DNA from: Erigeron canadensis
Taxonomy: Eukaryota > Streptophyta > Magnoliopsida > Asterales > Asteraceae
Direction: 5' to 3'
NCBI RefSeq assembly: GCF_010389155.1
Contig: NC_057768.1
Span: 37,489,633 to 37,553,632 of the forward strand
DNA: 64,000 bases
Part shown: positions 12,227 through 24,236 of the stretch, piece by piece
Layout: the number at the start of each line of letters is the position of its first letter
How positions within the stretch are numbered: the stretch's first letter is position 1
Made by a program: the position numbers and the translations under genes
Notes under the pieces: generated by a model
What the model was told of the DNA's origin: nothing
What the model saw: only the letters and a program-made list of their open reading frames with translations
The model's database searches: none

Positions 12227-12580
12227 TAAGAAAACTTTTAAAATAAGAACACGGTGATAACACTTAAAAACTACATTTTGATGCATTATAAGTACATAAA
12301 ACTAACATAGTGTATAACTAATTATCATTAGTTAAGTGTATAACATCACATTAATATGTCAAAATCGAGAAAATCATGTTTTTTGTTTTGTGCATCCATC
12401 TTGGATGCATATTCATCAGAATGATGCATCCAATAAAAAGCGTGATTTTCTCGATTTTGACAGACTAATGTGTTGTTAAACACTTAAATAATGATAATTA
12501 GTTATGCATTATATTAGTTTTACAAACTGATGTTTTTAAGTGTTTTCACCATTCTTATTTTAAGAGTGTTTTTACTGGAA
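12227..12580. mobile_element. Fold-back (long inverted repeat) element
   Basis: Two arms of about 130-140 bp pair with each other: the left arm runs from AAAATAAGAACACGGTG through TAACTAATTATCATTA to GTCAAAATCGAGAAAATCA; the right arm is its near-perfect reverse complement, ending ATTCTTATTTTAAGAG. The loop is about 70 bp and holds further ATGCATCC inverted words. A transcript would form one long hairpin. Likely a MITE or fold-back element; no TSD was resolved. Confidence 0.75.
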
Positions 12581-14196
12581 TGTTAACCTATAATAGATAA
12601 TACTAAGTACTAAATTTAAAGTTAATAATTAGATATTAAAAAAGAGAAAAATCTTGGAGCAATTGATTGCAATTATTATTATTTAATTTGAATACAAAGG
12701 AATAGGGGTGAATATCTCCATAAAAACTGATCATAAAAGCATAATCATTGGTGACCCAGTTAAAAACTTTGGTAGCACTGAGTTCCCGAACGATAATAAC
12801 TGTCCACACAACTAACATATTTAAACTTGCTTGTATATTTACCAAAGTTTTTATGTACGTGCCAAAAGCATACTCAATGATTAAAATATTTTTGAGAAAG
12901 AAATCACAATCTATGAAAAGATTGAAGTTAAGTATAGAAAGAAGAAAAATGATTTTTTTTTAAGAAGACATTAATTACCGTGAAATATCGAAAGGTCTAA
13001 CTTAACTTTTTAATCGGGTTTATGTTATAAAGTTCTTTTATAGAATAGATCCTTTTAAACCCTTCGATGAGAAGAAAGAAACTCACTTGTGCCCATCAAA
13101 TAGGTGGAATTTTTTATTAACTCTTCAAATATAATGTTTTTTTTTTAATCATGTACAACAACTTTTATTACTTTAAACATGTATACATTATGCATTAACA
13201 TGATTATACTTATTATATATGGAAAAAAATGTTATAAATATATCATAGTATCATTAGTCTATTCAAATAGTGATATCATAATGCTTCATTATTTTGTTTA
13301 GTATTAAAGACAAGCATTATAATCATCATTATCTTGATGTGATAATTTATCAAGTAAAAACCTAAATCATCATCGAAACGAAGTGTTAATAAAGTATACA
13401 AGCCTTCGTTCTTACGAGAGACGTTATGTACGGATGTTGTGAGATTTAAATCTCTAATCGATGGATTCCTTGGTGTAGTGGGGGCATGTTCCATATTGAA
13501 GCAATAACCCTCCACACTATTTTGATTTCAACTTGAATCTTTTTGTAGTAATATTTTTTAGCATTACCGTTAGACAATCTTGGTCCCCAACTCACTTTAT
13601 CTTGTAACATAATCATATCATAAATCATAAATAAATAACTTAAATAATCATGCAAAAGAAATTCAATTATCTTCCTTATTTTCGTGTACAACTTTCACAA
13701 GTGGAACATAATCACAAACGCTAGCTTGTACCCTTAAACCTTTCAATAAAGCAGGGACCGTAGTCGAGATTCCTTGTGTTGTGCTAATATTAAAACAGCT
13801 AACGACCCAAATTTCTTGTATATGCGTCTAACTTAGTATATAATTAACAATCAAACTCTATTTTTTTAATTAAAATTTTCTTTTTCTTTCTTTTTTTTTT
13901 TAAATAGAAAACAATTTAACATCTAAGCATACATCGATGAATTCAAAGAAGTGATTATAAAATCTCGAACTTTAGAAGTATATGTATATCCGCATAAAGC
14001 CCAATTAGTGGGTGTTGTACTTACTTTCAAACTAAAAATGAGCCTGATATATAGCTTTTGTTTTTTGCTTTGGTTCAAGTTTGATAAAACCTGGCCCATA
14101 AAAATAAAATCATAATGGCCCATGGGTCGTTGGAGGACCGGTCCTAGTAATTTTGGTTATTTACTACTCAATAAAATATCATTTCTCATAAACCTA
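12581..14196. other. AT-rich spacer, no gene supported
   Basis: Frames of 60-80 codons at 12636-12963 and 13276-14123 lack conserved motifs and have no splice context that would extend them. They are left uncalled. Confidence 0.45.
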
Positions 14197-14204
14197 CCTA
14201 TGAT

Positions 14205-14892
14205 TAGAGGTGCAAGAAGCGGTTAACCGATTTAGGTTAATAATTTTAATAACCGGTTTCGGTTATTTTTTAAAACAGTAATAACCGATTACGGTTAACT
14301 TGTATCGGTTAATAACCGGTTTTTAAATTTTAAAATTGGAACCTATCTAACCGATTCCGATTAATAATAACCGGTTAACCGGTATCGGTTAACCTATTCG
14401 GTTTTTTTAAACATATTCCAAAGCCTAAGCGACGAACTCATATTGCAAAAAAATCTGTATTCCAAATAAACATTATTTTCTAAACACAACAAACTTCATC
14501 ATCCCAAATCTCAAAAACAACAAACAATTGATGTTGGATCGGATGAAATAAGAATTAATCTATATTTAGTATAGATATATTGAAAGCTTACGAAATCATC
14601 TGACGGTGCGATCTTTCTGGTTATATATCAGTGTATGTATATAATATGACTGATATATATATATATATATATAAATATATAATATGTGATTAACCGGTTA
14701 TTATTTGAAAAATTAACCGGATATAGGTTAACCGGTTAATAATCGATTTTGGTTTTGAAAAGAGTAATCGGTTAGTAACCTACGGTTTCTAGTAACCTAT
14801 AATCGATTTTTACGATTTCGGTTACTAACCGATTTCAGTTACCGGTTACAAATCGGTTTGGTTCGGTTAATCGGTTTTTTCTTGCACCTCTA
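14205..14892. mobile_element. hAT-type MITE with AACCGGTT motif array
   Basis: Terminal inverted repeats TAGAGGTGCAAGAA and TTCTTGCACCTCTA are perfect over 14 bp. The element is flanked by the exact 8-bp duplication CCTATGAT (14197-14204 and 14893-14900), the hallmark of hAT insertion. Both subterminal regions are packed with variants of AACCGGTTA/CGGTTAACCG, many palindromic, probably transposase-binding sites. The centre holds an AT microsatellite (about 14656-14672). No transposase frame. Confidence 0.9.
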
Positions 14893-14900
14893 CCTATGAT

Positions 14901-16530
14901 TCTATGAATATTCACCGTCGATTGGATGGGACAGGTCAGTGGGGGATGTTGATAGTGAGTAGCACGCGCTCTATCTAAAGGCTGGCATCCACTAGCAGTA
15001 TCCTCAAACAGACACTACTACTAGTTTAATACGGTGATCCCCCAACATTCCTCAACTATCCATTTTTTTTGGGTGGGTTGATTCCTATACCGAACAAATT
15101 TATTATTTCATCTATATCAATATTGAATAGAAAGATAATTTCGCCCGTTATGTTCTTTTATTCCCAGTGCGGTTTATTTTTTACCCAAAATTCATATATC
15201 ATAATACAATGCCATTCTATCTTTATTAACAATCCGAAATAGGTTTTACTAATTGTTAATCGCATTATCCAATAAACATGCACCTTGTTGTCAAATTTAT
15301 GTAGAACTAATTCGCTATAAAAATCATTAACTATTTTTTGGAAGATATTGGTATTATTTATTTTAATGAATGTATTATAGTTATGTAAAAATGACTTGGA
15401 CAGTTTGATGTAAAACCTCCACATTATATAAAATAATGGTATGGATATCAACTTTTTTTTTTAGATCTTGTTAATGACAATCCTCAACCTATGAGTTGTA
15501 TTTAACGTACATAAAGTAGTTACACTTTTATAATAAATTTCATAAAGTAACAAAACACTTTGAAATACTCTACACCTTGTTGGAAAAAAAAAAAATAGTT
15601 CTGGGATTTTAAAGGTTGTGGAGCCTTGACTTTGACTTCAAGGCTAATGCAGCTGAGTACATTTGTTACAGAACGACAAACTCACGCATCACTTGTCGTA
15701 TAATTGTATAAGCCAATTTAGTAGAGGTTCTTGACTCCTATGGTTCAGACTAAGATTTAATCTTTGACAATGGATAGTTAAGTATTATTTGGTGTATAGA
15801 ATAGTAATTTAAAAGAAAACACTGATCTACATAAGACAACTATAAAACTATACGGACAGAAAGCGAAAACCATAATTTATCCCGTTAGATTAAAAAACAA
15901 ATATTCCAACTTTTATTTAAAAAAAAGGTACAGATTTTTGGTTTCTATTGGGAAGAGGGGCATGTCACATGCATGAAATAAACCTTTTACTTTATGTCTC
16001 GCATAACAACACGACGCATAATTTTATGTAACTTTTTATAATCAAATGTGGTTTGTTTTTCTTAATACCTTTCAATTATTTTTCACGTACTGTTACCATT
16101 TTCATCATTACAAAGTGATACAGTCTATGCACTAACTATGTTTTATATATGTTCTAGCAGTGAAATGATGATTATTTGCATACTAATTAATTGACAATGT
16201 TTTCTGTATTCTGCATATTTTGGGCCAAACACAAGGTATCAGCTCATTTGAACTTATACATCAATCATTTATTTTTATTTTTATGTTTTTGCTTAGGTTT
16301 TAAGTATAAACTGAACTAGCTGCGCTTAAACCCTTTATTCTGCATTGATTTAGAAACATGAGTTCATAAGGATGAATTAGTGTGCTTATATGTGAGACTG
16401 CTGCGTTTAGTTCGGAAAAGTTAGTTATAAATCTGAAAAGTCGGTTAATGTTGGTTACTCGTATTTATATAATAATGGTTAGATTTGTGTTACTGAAACA
16501 ATTATTACAACTTGGATAAGATATAAACTA
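14901..16530. other. AT-rich spacer, no gene seen
   Basis: Frames such as 15158-15451 (-) show no recognised motif. Poly-A/T runs are present. Nothing else could be supported. Confidence 0.45.
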
Positions 16531-16822
16531 GGGCGCGTTTGGTTCACAGAATGTTTTGGGAAGGAATGGAATCTTTCAAAGGAATTGGAATTTGAAGGAA
16601 TGGAATTTGACGGAATGTTATTGATTTTTTGAAAATTCAAGTGACGGAAGGAATGAAATTCCTTCCTCCATTCCTTGGGAATGGAGATTCCATCAAATGA
16701 TGGAATGTTTACATTCCTATGGAATGAGATTCCCTCCTCTTTGTGCAACCAAACGCACTAAGGAATGGAATTCAATTCCAATTCCATCAAATTCCATCAG
16801 ATTCTGTGAACCAAACGCGACC
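16531..16822. mobile_element. Tourist/Harbinger-like MITE in the promoter of the NT-C2 gene
   Basis: Inverted ends GGGCGCGTTTGGTTCACAGA and its complement TCTGTGAACCAAACGCGACC are nearly perfect. The interior is built from GGAATGGAAT-type words repeated in both orientations. The GGGCGCGTTTGGTTC end is typical of short plant MITEs, mostly assigned to PIF/Harbinger; the 3-bp duplication is not clean (CTA versus TTG). It ends 76 bp before the start codon of the downstream gene, so it probably lies in its 5'UTR or core promoter. Confidence 0.75.
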
Positions 16823-16898
16823 TTGACCAATTGACTAAATAGAATCTGTTGCACTGAAATTTAATTCCATTTTAGCAGAAAGATTTTGCAAACTAAAA

Positions 16899-19800
16899 AT
16901 GTTGAACGGATTGAAGACGAAAAGCAGGACCAGCCCATATGTTCACCTAGATTACATTATCAATCTTCTAGAGATTAAGCCGTGGCCTCCATCCAAGTCA
17001 CTGAGATCTCTTCGGTCTGTATTAATACAATGGGAACACGGTAACAAGAGTTCAGGGTCTACTAAAGCAGTTGTTCCGTCGAATAGTTTTGGTTTGGGTA
17101 CTGATGATGGTAAAATTGAATTTAATGAATCTTTTAGACTTCATGTAACATTGTCAAGAGACATGTCAGTCAAGTCCGCAGAGTATGATACATTTGTAAA
17201 GAATTGCATAGAGTTTAATCTGTATGAACCACGAAGGGATAAAACCGTAAAAGGGCAGTTGTTGGCTACTGCAGTTATAGACTTTGCAGAGTATGGTATT
17301 GTTCAAGAGTGTTTGATGATCAGTGTACCTATGAATTGCAAAAGGACTTTTGGTAAGACGGCTCAACCTATGCTCTTTGTTAAAATGCAAGTGGCTGAGA
17401 AAAATAATCTTGCAAGGTCTTCATCGACTATAGAGAGTTTATTCAGAGAAGAATCATTGGAGAAGAACCACTCTGAATCTGTTTCCGCATTGATGGATGA
17501 AGAGTATGCTGAGGAAGCCGAGACTGTATCTATGACAGATGATGACGACGTTTCCTCTCAGTCTTCTATCGTTGCAGGTTTATCGCTGTTTGGATCCAAT
17601 GGAAGTTTAACTCCCCCAAGAGAGGTACTTGAACTGCATTGTTATATATCTTTCAAAATACAATGACTATCTATTCACACTATATTCTTGTATTCTATTA
17701 CTCTGCCACTCTGGTACTAGTCAATCCAACTGGTTGGACAGACGTGCTAGATATGCTTTAGAAAATAGTAGAGATACATACTTTTGAAAGGATAATAGTA
17801 AGCCTTGGCCTAGTGGTATTTTTACTCATTAACCAAGAGGCTGCGGGTATCAAACTTGGAACAAATGTGTGAATATTGTGCTGTCGTACATAGCTATTTG
17901 ACTTTCAAAAAAGAGTAGTTAGCTTTAGGATACCTTTCTACTTTTCGAAAAAAAGAACTCCTAATCATGAAATATGCCTGTTATATAAGACATTGCTATT
18001 TTGGCCAGTGGCCAGTGAAAAACTCAAAGTTATGCATATAAAATATATAATAGAGCAATTCTGTACCGCAGGTGGCAATTTTGATCAATTTGTCTATAAA
18101 TGGGTCAATTTGGGTTGTCTTTATCTCCAACACGCCAGATAGACAAGTTTTTGATCTTAGTTAAAATGGAAATGGGCCAGATGAGCCAATTGGGTCAAAG
18201 TCACCTTAACTCAAGTGTTTTCATATGCTTAAAACTTCCTAAACCTTTTCTAGATAAAAAAAAAATTAGATTCTTATCAACAATATAGCTTCCATAATCT
18301 TTTATGCCAAACTAAAAGAAAATCAACATAAGTGTTGGAATCGGACTAACCAGACCTGTTTTTCCTGTTATTGATACTTCATTAACCTGGTGGCAGTCAT
18401 TTGCAGAATATGTCTGAAGCTATATGTGGAAGACCGGGAAAGGTTAATGATCAAGAAATCTCGGTTCGAGATAAAAGGGCTGCTTATGAAGAACGTATAT
18501 CATCATCAAAAGATTTGTATTCCGAGATAGAAAATGCTCGTACCACTTTATCAAATCTCCGTAACTCAAGATTCACGATGCTCTCACAAAATGCTGAATC
18601 TCATAGCATGAAACTCTTAAAGTCATCTATCGATAGTAATGGAACAGACGAACAGTCTTTTACACAATCCAAAAAGTTGGATGCAAGTCATACTGGTCAA
18701 GAAAGTCAAATAATTAAAGATAATGGACGTGATACCGATAGGTTAGACAATGTGAAGTCTGTCAGTTCTTCGTTGGATGCAATAAATAACATCGGATCTA
18801 TAAGGACAAGTAATGTAATAGCAAACAACGGATCTTTAAGGACAAGTAAAATTTTAGAGAAATTTAAAAATGCTAGTGTTCAAGAACAGAAAAGTCTAAG
18901 AAAAGACGTAAGCAAGGTACAAGACTTGGAAAGGAGAGTACAAGCTCTTGAAGGTGAACTGACAGAAGCTGCAGCTATAGAAGTTGGTCTATACTCAATA
19001 GTACCTGAGCATGGGAGTTCAATCAATAAAGTCCATTCTCCTGCAAGGCGTCTCTCCAGGCTGTACCTTCATGCATGTAAAGAGAACTCATTAAGGAGAG
19101 CTAGTTCGGCGAAAAGTATAGTGTCAGGTCTGATTTTGGTTGTAAAGGCTTGTGGAAGCGATGTTCCAAGGTACATTCTAGGCCAGATGAGTTCCTCATT
19201 TTCGAATAAAACATTCAATTGATTTTGGTTCTGTTTTTGAATACAGGCTGACTTTCTGGTTGTCAAATTCTGTTGTACTAAGAGCAATATTATACAAGTC
19301 TTTAAATGGGAGTGAAGGTGAGGACCCTCATATGGTCATTTCCGCTCTTGAAAAAGTTGAATCTTGGATCTTCTCGCGCATTATTGAGTCCATCTGGTGG
19401 CAGGTACTCTAGTTATCTTTATTCTTTTGGCAAAGACCTATAGTCCTTGGGTGACCGATTATACTCATTTGCTCATGCATGGGTTCTTCTGGGTAATATT
19501 TTATCTCTAACATATCAATAGAGCTATTTATTATAAAAGAAACAGTTGAAATGGGTCAAAAGTTATCCAGTATGTATATGCATAAAAAGTCCAGAGTCTT
19601 TTATTAGACAAGATTCAAAAGTCGGACAAAAAGTATTTCATGTCAACCCACTCTTTTTGCCACCTCTAATTGCTTGTACAATTGTATAGCTGTCTAATCT
19701 CGGTTTGAAACTACTTAGACATTTGCCCCTTATATGCATTCCGCTGCTGCAAAGGGAATTGCTAGAGTTGTAGAGTCAGAATCTAATAAACATCGTCAAA

Positions 19801-22159
19801 CACCTGATTCACTTGATCACGAGCAAATGAACACTTCATTAGAGCTTTGGAAAACGGCTTTCATGGATGCTTGTGAAAGAATCTGTCCGGTTCGATCTAC
19901 AGGACATAGTTGTGGTTGCTTGAGTGTGCTGTCTATGTTGGTAACACCTTTCCGATATGCTCTATACATAGTAAACGCCAAAGAGGGTGCTTAATATATC
20001 TTTTTTTCTCTACTTTAGATAATGGAGCAATGCGTGGGTAGATTAGATGTAGCCATGTTCAATGCCATTCTTCGTGAACCAGAAGATGAGGTTCCAACAG
20101 ACCCTTTATCAGATCCCATCAGTGATTCCCGTGTTCTTCCTATTCCTTCAGGGAAAGCGAGCTTTGGAGCCGGTGCACAACTGAAAAAGACGGTGAGTAA
20201 ATGTCGACTTAACCTTACCTTCAACTTGCTTTTGGTGCCTTCATTTAGTGGGTCCAGTTATATAGCATGGTAAGTAAAGCAGAAAAATGGAGGGGTGAAG
20301 GGTCGGATGGGTTGGGTAACGGGTCAAAATGGGCAATATTTAATACTGGTCAAAACAATTACATTACCCAGTTTGATCTGTCAGGAGTCAAGACACTCTA
20401 TTTTTCTGCATTTTATAAATTAACAAGTGTGTTAATTATTAAATATAAGTACAAAAACTATAAACTTAATTGTAGTTCATTTGTATGTTAAGTGTTAACA
20501 AAACCTAAATGTACTTTCTTTTGCTCAAAGCACAGATCGGAAACTGGTCTAGTTGGTTAACCGATCTCTTCGGCTCACCAATCACTTTTCATCTCCTTAC
20601 TTCACTGAGTGAGCTCATGATGCTTCCAAAGGATATGCTCTTAAGCAATACGATCCGAAAAGAGGTTTCCTACTCATTAAACCAAAACTATTTAGTAGAA
20701 TATGCTATTCTTATTATCTATTTACAAGTTAATCTTCTTCATTTGGAAGGTATGTCCTACTATTGGTATACCATTAATAAAGAGGATTGTTGATAGTTTC
20801 GTCCCGGATGAGTTTTGCCCCGACCCGATACCTGAGGTGGTGCTAGAAATACTGTATTCAGAGGTCAGTTTTGCTGAAATTAGTTTGGTTTTATTCCACG
20901 TTATCCTTGTCGAAATGGGAGAATTGCTTGAAGTAAATGTCCTGTTTAAAAGACCTCCACAAGGACCAACATCAATAGTAGCCATGGAAAAACATGTAAT
21001 TCACATATTCTAGCATCAAAACTTGTCAGACAAGGAAAACATTGCAATACTTTCTGAAATACTCTTTTGGCGAATTTGGACTCATTTGGCCTATATGACA
21101 CCCATTTAGCTTGTTTTCTATTGAGCAAAAATTATGATTTCACCTAAATGACCCATTAGTAGGCGTGAAATTTACCGACACGTCACGTGACAGGACCCCC
21201 GACACGATATAAAATAAGTGGATTTGGGTTGAGGCTAAATGGGTTTGGGTCATAAATGGGTGACACGATTAACATATCTAATATACGGGTTTGGTTTGAG
21301 TTGATCTGTGTAACCCATTTACAACCATCCAACCCATTAATAACTACAAATAGGAAAACTAAGTATTATAAATTCAAAAAAATTTGTTCTAAAGTTTGTA
21401 ACCATTTTACTTTTTCTTACTTCTATCTTAATATTTCATGTGCATTTTTCAAATAGTTTTAGTTTATGTTTTATATAATTGGGTCATACAATATAACTCA
21501 TATCACTTATTGACTTATTGTGTGAATTTAAAACATCGATAATTTTAGCTTATAATTTTTATCATTTAGGTTTTGATTTTATATGGGTCAGAAAGGTTGA
21601 CATGACTAACCTGTTAAATAAGTTTGTTGGATTCGGGGTCAAATCTTCAAGATGATTATTAAATGGGTTCGGTTTGGGTTGAGTTATATGAGCCCAACAA
21701 CACGCAAAACCGGCCACAATACGATTGTCACCCCTTCCCGTTGAAGATCAAAGAAAACCAAAATAAATAATAGGAAGTTTTGGCAAACTAACTAATCCGT
21801 TCTTCACAATCTACCCTTTTAATCAGGATTTGATCGAGAGTAGTGAAGATTGTGTCAGAAGTCTTCCATGTGCAGCAACTCCTACTGTATATCACCCTCC
21901 TTCTGCATCTTTGATAGGATGCATCTTAGGAGATGATGGAAGCCAGGCTAGATTGTCACGCAGCGGATCATTGACCTTAAGAAAGTCAAATACAAGTGAT
22001 GATGAGCTTGATGAACTGGATTTACCTTTGACTTCTATCATTGACTCTCCCAGGACAGTAACCTCTTCAACTAAGCACATGTGGACATTAAAAGATATTG
22101 ATAGTTGCAATACTGTTAGGTATCGACTCCTTAGACAAGTATGGTTGAATTGTGATTAA
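16899..22159 (+). CDS. NT-C2 (EEIG1/EHBP1-type) domain protein with dilute-like C-terminus
   Basis: Eight exons join in frame: 16899-17624, 18407-19170, 19247-19403, 19719-19940, 20019-20192, 20536-20664, 20750-20863 and 21827-22159, giving 872 residues. All introns are GT..AG. Residues about 10-170 form the N-terminal C2-like domain, with the family block EIKPWPPSKSLRSLRSVLIQWE. A serine-rich linker follows, holding a small internal repeat (GSIRTSN / GSLRTSK). A predicted coiled coil lies at about 401-435. Residues about 455-762 (RRLSRLYLHAC, LTFWLSNSVVLR, LDVAMFNAILRE, GKASFGAGAQLKK) resemble the globular-tail DIL fold of class XI myosins. The C-terminal RYRLLRQVW box is typical of At3g01810-like proteins. 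The NT-C2 is thought to bind membranes or link cargo to the cytoskeleton; the exact role is unknown. Intron 1 holds a SINE and intron 7 a probable hAT MITE. Confidence 0.9.
17797..17915 (+). mobile_element. tRNA-derived SINE fragment in intron 1
   Basis: TTGGCCTAGTGG (17805-17816) resembles a Pol III A box and GGTATCAAACT (17846-17856) a B box, about 30 bp apart, as in the tRNA-like head of plant SINEs. The tail is short. Confidence 0.6.
21161..21735. mobile_element. Probable hAT MITE in intron 7 of the NT-C2 gene
   Basis: The left edge TAGGCGTGAAATT and right edge GATTGTCACCCCT are an imperfect inverted pair of the TAGGGGTGACAAT kind. The interior repeats GGGTTTGGGTTGAG/ATGGGT words near both ends. 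The 8-bp duplication is degenerate (CCCATTAG versus TCCCGTTG), so the class call is tentative. It explains why this intron is by far the longest of the gene. Confidence 0.5.
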
Positions 22160-24236
22160 TGATCATGTTCAACCTTTTATTAAGTTTTACTGATGAAATT
22201 TAAGATGCCCTGTAGACACCGGAAATCATATCAGTTAATCTGCTATTCAATTGCTGTTTTCCTGGCCTCTGTGGCTTTCTATGAATCCATGGTGCATTTT
22301 TTTTTGTATAATGTGAGTATGTGACGCATCTTTTTATGTACCTCGATTGCATTAGATGAAAGATGTGAAATGAAATACATTACTAATTTAACATGATTAG
22401 AAAATTTGGATCGAAAGAGTAAAGATGACTGAAATCCTTGTGTCTCCCTCAAATTTTAAACATGTTTTTCAGTCACGTATATTATTACTAACAAAATATT
22501 GCAACATGATTGTGTAAGAATACGAACAGAACAGTATTACTATTTTCACAGTCATGTTTTTCGTTGCTAAACTTTGATACATTACACACAAAAGAAACGT
22601 TTTTTGCTATATTACTACGTACCATTTTAAGTTTTAATGGTTTGTAGAATTTAATGTAACTTTTTTGAACTATTAAATCCTAAAACGGTAAATATACGTT
22701 ACATTATGTTACTATTAAACCCCAAAACGGTTATTACATATAAAATGTTTAAGTAGTGTTAATTGGTAGTCAGGATTACGGGTCCGTAAAACCGATGTGT
22801 TTTTTGATTTTTTTGAAATACGTAGTTTTTTTTTGGTGCTACGAGTCAATAAAATTTGGGATCCCGGTCAATGTAGATAACTTTAAACTTTTGAAAGATA
22901 TATATAGGCACAAAAATTAAATAGATATATTTGAGCATGTAAATATGATTATAAAAACCAACAAAAATACTAAAACTCTTATAAAATCCTAAAAAAAAGC
23001 GCAAAATCTATATAAAAAAAATAGCTTAAAAATCGTAACAATCTGGTTGTTAATTTTACTTTGCACGAACATGAGGCTATTGTTAAAAAGTTTGTGATAC
23101 AGGTCATTCGGAATCCAAGTTCCGCCAATGCTTATACTGTTTTACTCTTTTAGCAATTCATTTTTTTCTATATAGTTATCATGTTATTTATTAGCATACA
23201 GTTTGAAAATCTCTACATGAGGTTGGAATCATCTAGGTCATTATATTACTTTTGATTAAAGTTTAAACTAATCCATTGAGAAAAGTTGAGTAAAGCTCGA
23301 GCCTGAGATCGTTAAAACTATAATTCATGATTCGAAAATATCAATTAGGTCAAATTTGATATGAAATATCATCAAAGTATCAAACACCGTATATTCTGAC
23401 AAGAAATTGACAATGAATTCCATGTCATAGGTCTTAGAAACAGCTAAAAATAAAAAAAAGTTTCATTGAATAATTTTTCTTCTCGCGTTACATTAATTAT
23501 ATATATTAAAAACAAATGTATGAAAGTGCGTGCAAAGAATAGTAACGGGCCATTTGTATTTCTTTGGGTCCGTTTTCATTTTCTTAGCGGACCAACTTCA
23601 TTTTCTTTTAGGCGCGTTTCATTTTTCTAATTTTGGGTTTGACATATTATGTTTTGAACTTTTAAATTGCTTCCAATTTGTTTACAAAAATCATTTATTT
23701 TAATTGCCTCCTTTTATTTTTAAGGTTTGTTATGATTGTCTCATTTTATTACACGTGAACTATTACATAATATATATACAAAACAGTAGACCAGTAGTGT
23801 GTACGTTTTGCATATATACACCTAACTATCTCTGAAAATTAGTTTGCAATACTTATTAGTTTTCAATGTTATTTCGGTTGACGTTTTGTTATTATGGATT
23901 ATTTTCGTTTCACTTTCTATTTTCAATGATTTTGGAAATTAGCTTTAATTATGTTTGTAATATTATTTTGTGTTTTTATTAAAATATTCTACTTTCATAC
24001 CTATTATCTTTTTAAAATTTATATAATTTATCTAGCTGTTATAAAATTATACTGTCAAATCTCTTTAGTTTATAATTGTTTACTTATTAAAAAATTAATA
24101 TCAACTCAGTTTTTAACTATATAATGTTTTTGAAAGGATGTTATATATTTTACATAGTATGGAACACAATATATGTAAAGTCTCCCAGGACAACGTCCGG
24201 ATGACATATCTTGTTAATTGTAATATCATTAACGGT
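22160..24236. other. 3' flank and spacer with a degraded transposon
   Basis: 22780-23128 is related to the element at 1597-2540 (ACGGGTCCG...GGGATCCCGGTCAATGTA...) and ends in AGTTCCGCCAATG. Two copies of TAAAACGGTAAATA / CCCAAAACGGTTATTA words lie at 22680-22735. The rest is AT-rich, with no gene seen. Confidence 0.45.

Noticed and set aside
12636..14123. Cluster of 66-81 codon frames that might be exons
   Set aside because: I tried joining them through GT..AG sites and found no continuous conserved protein.
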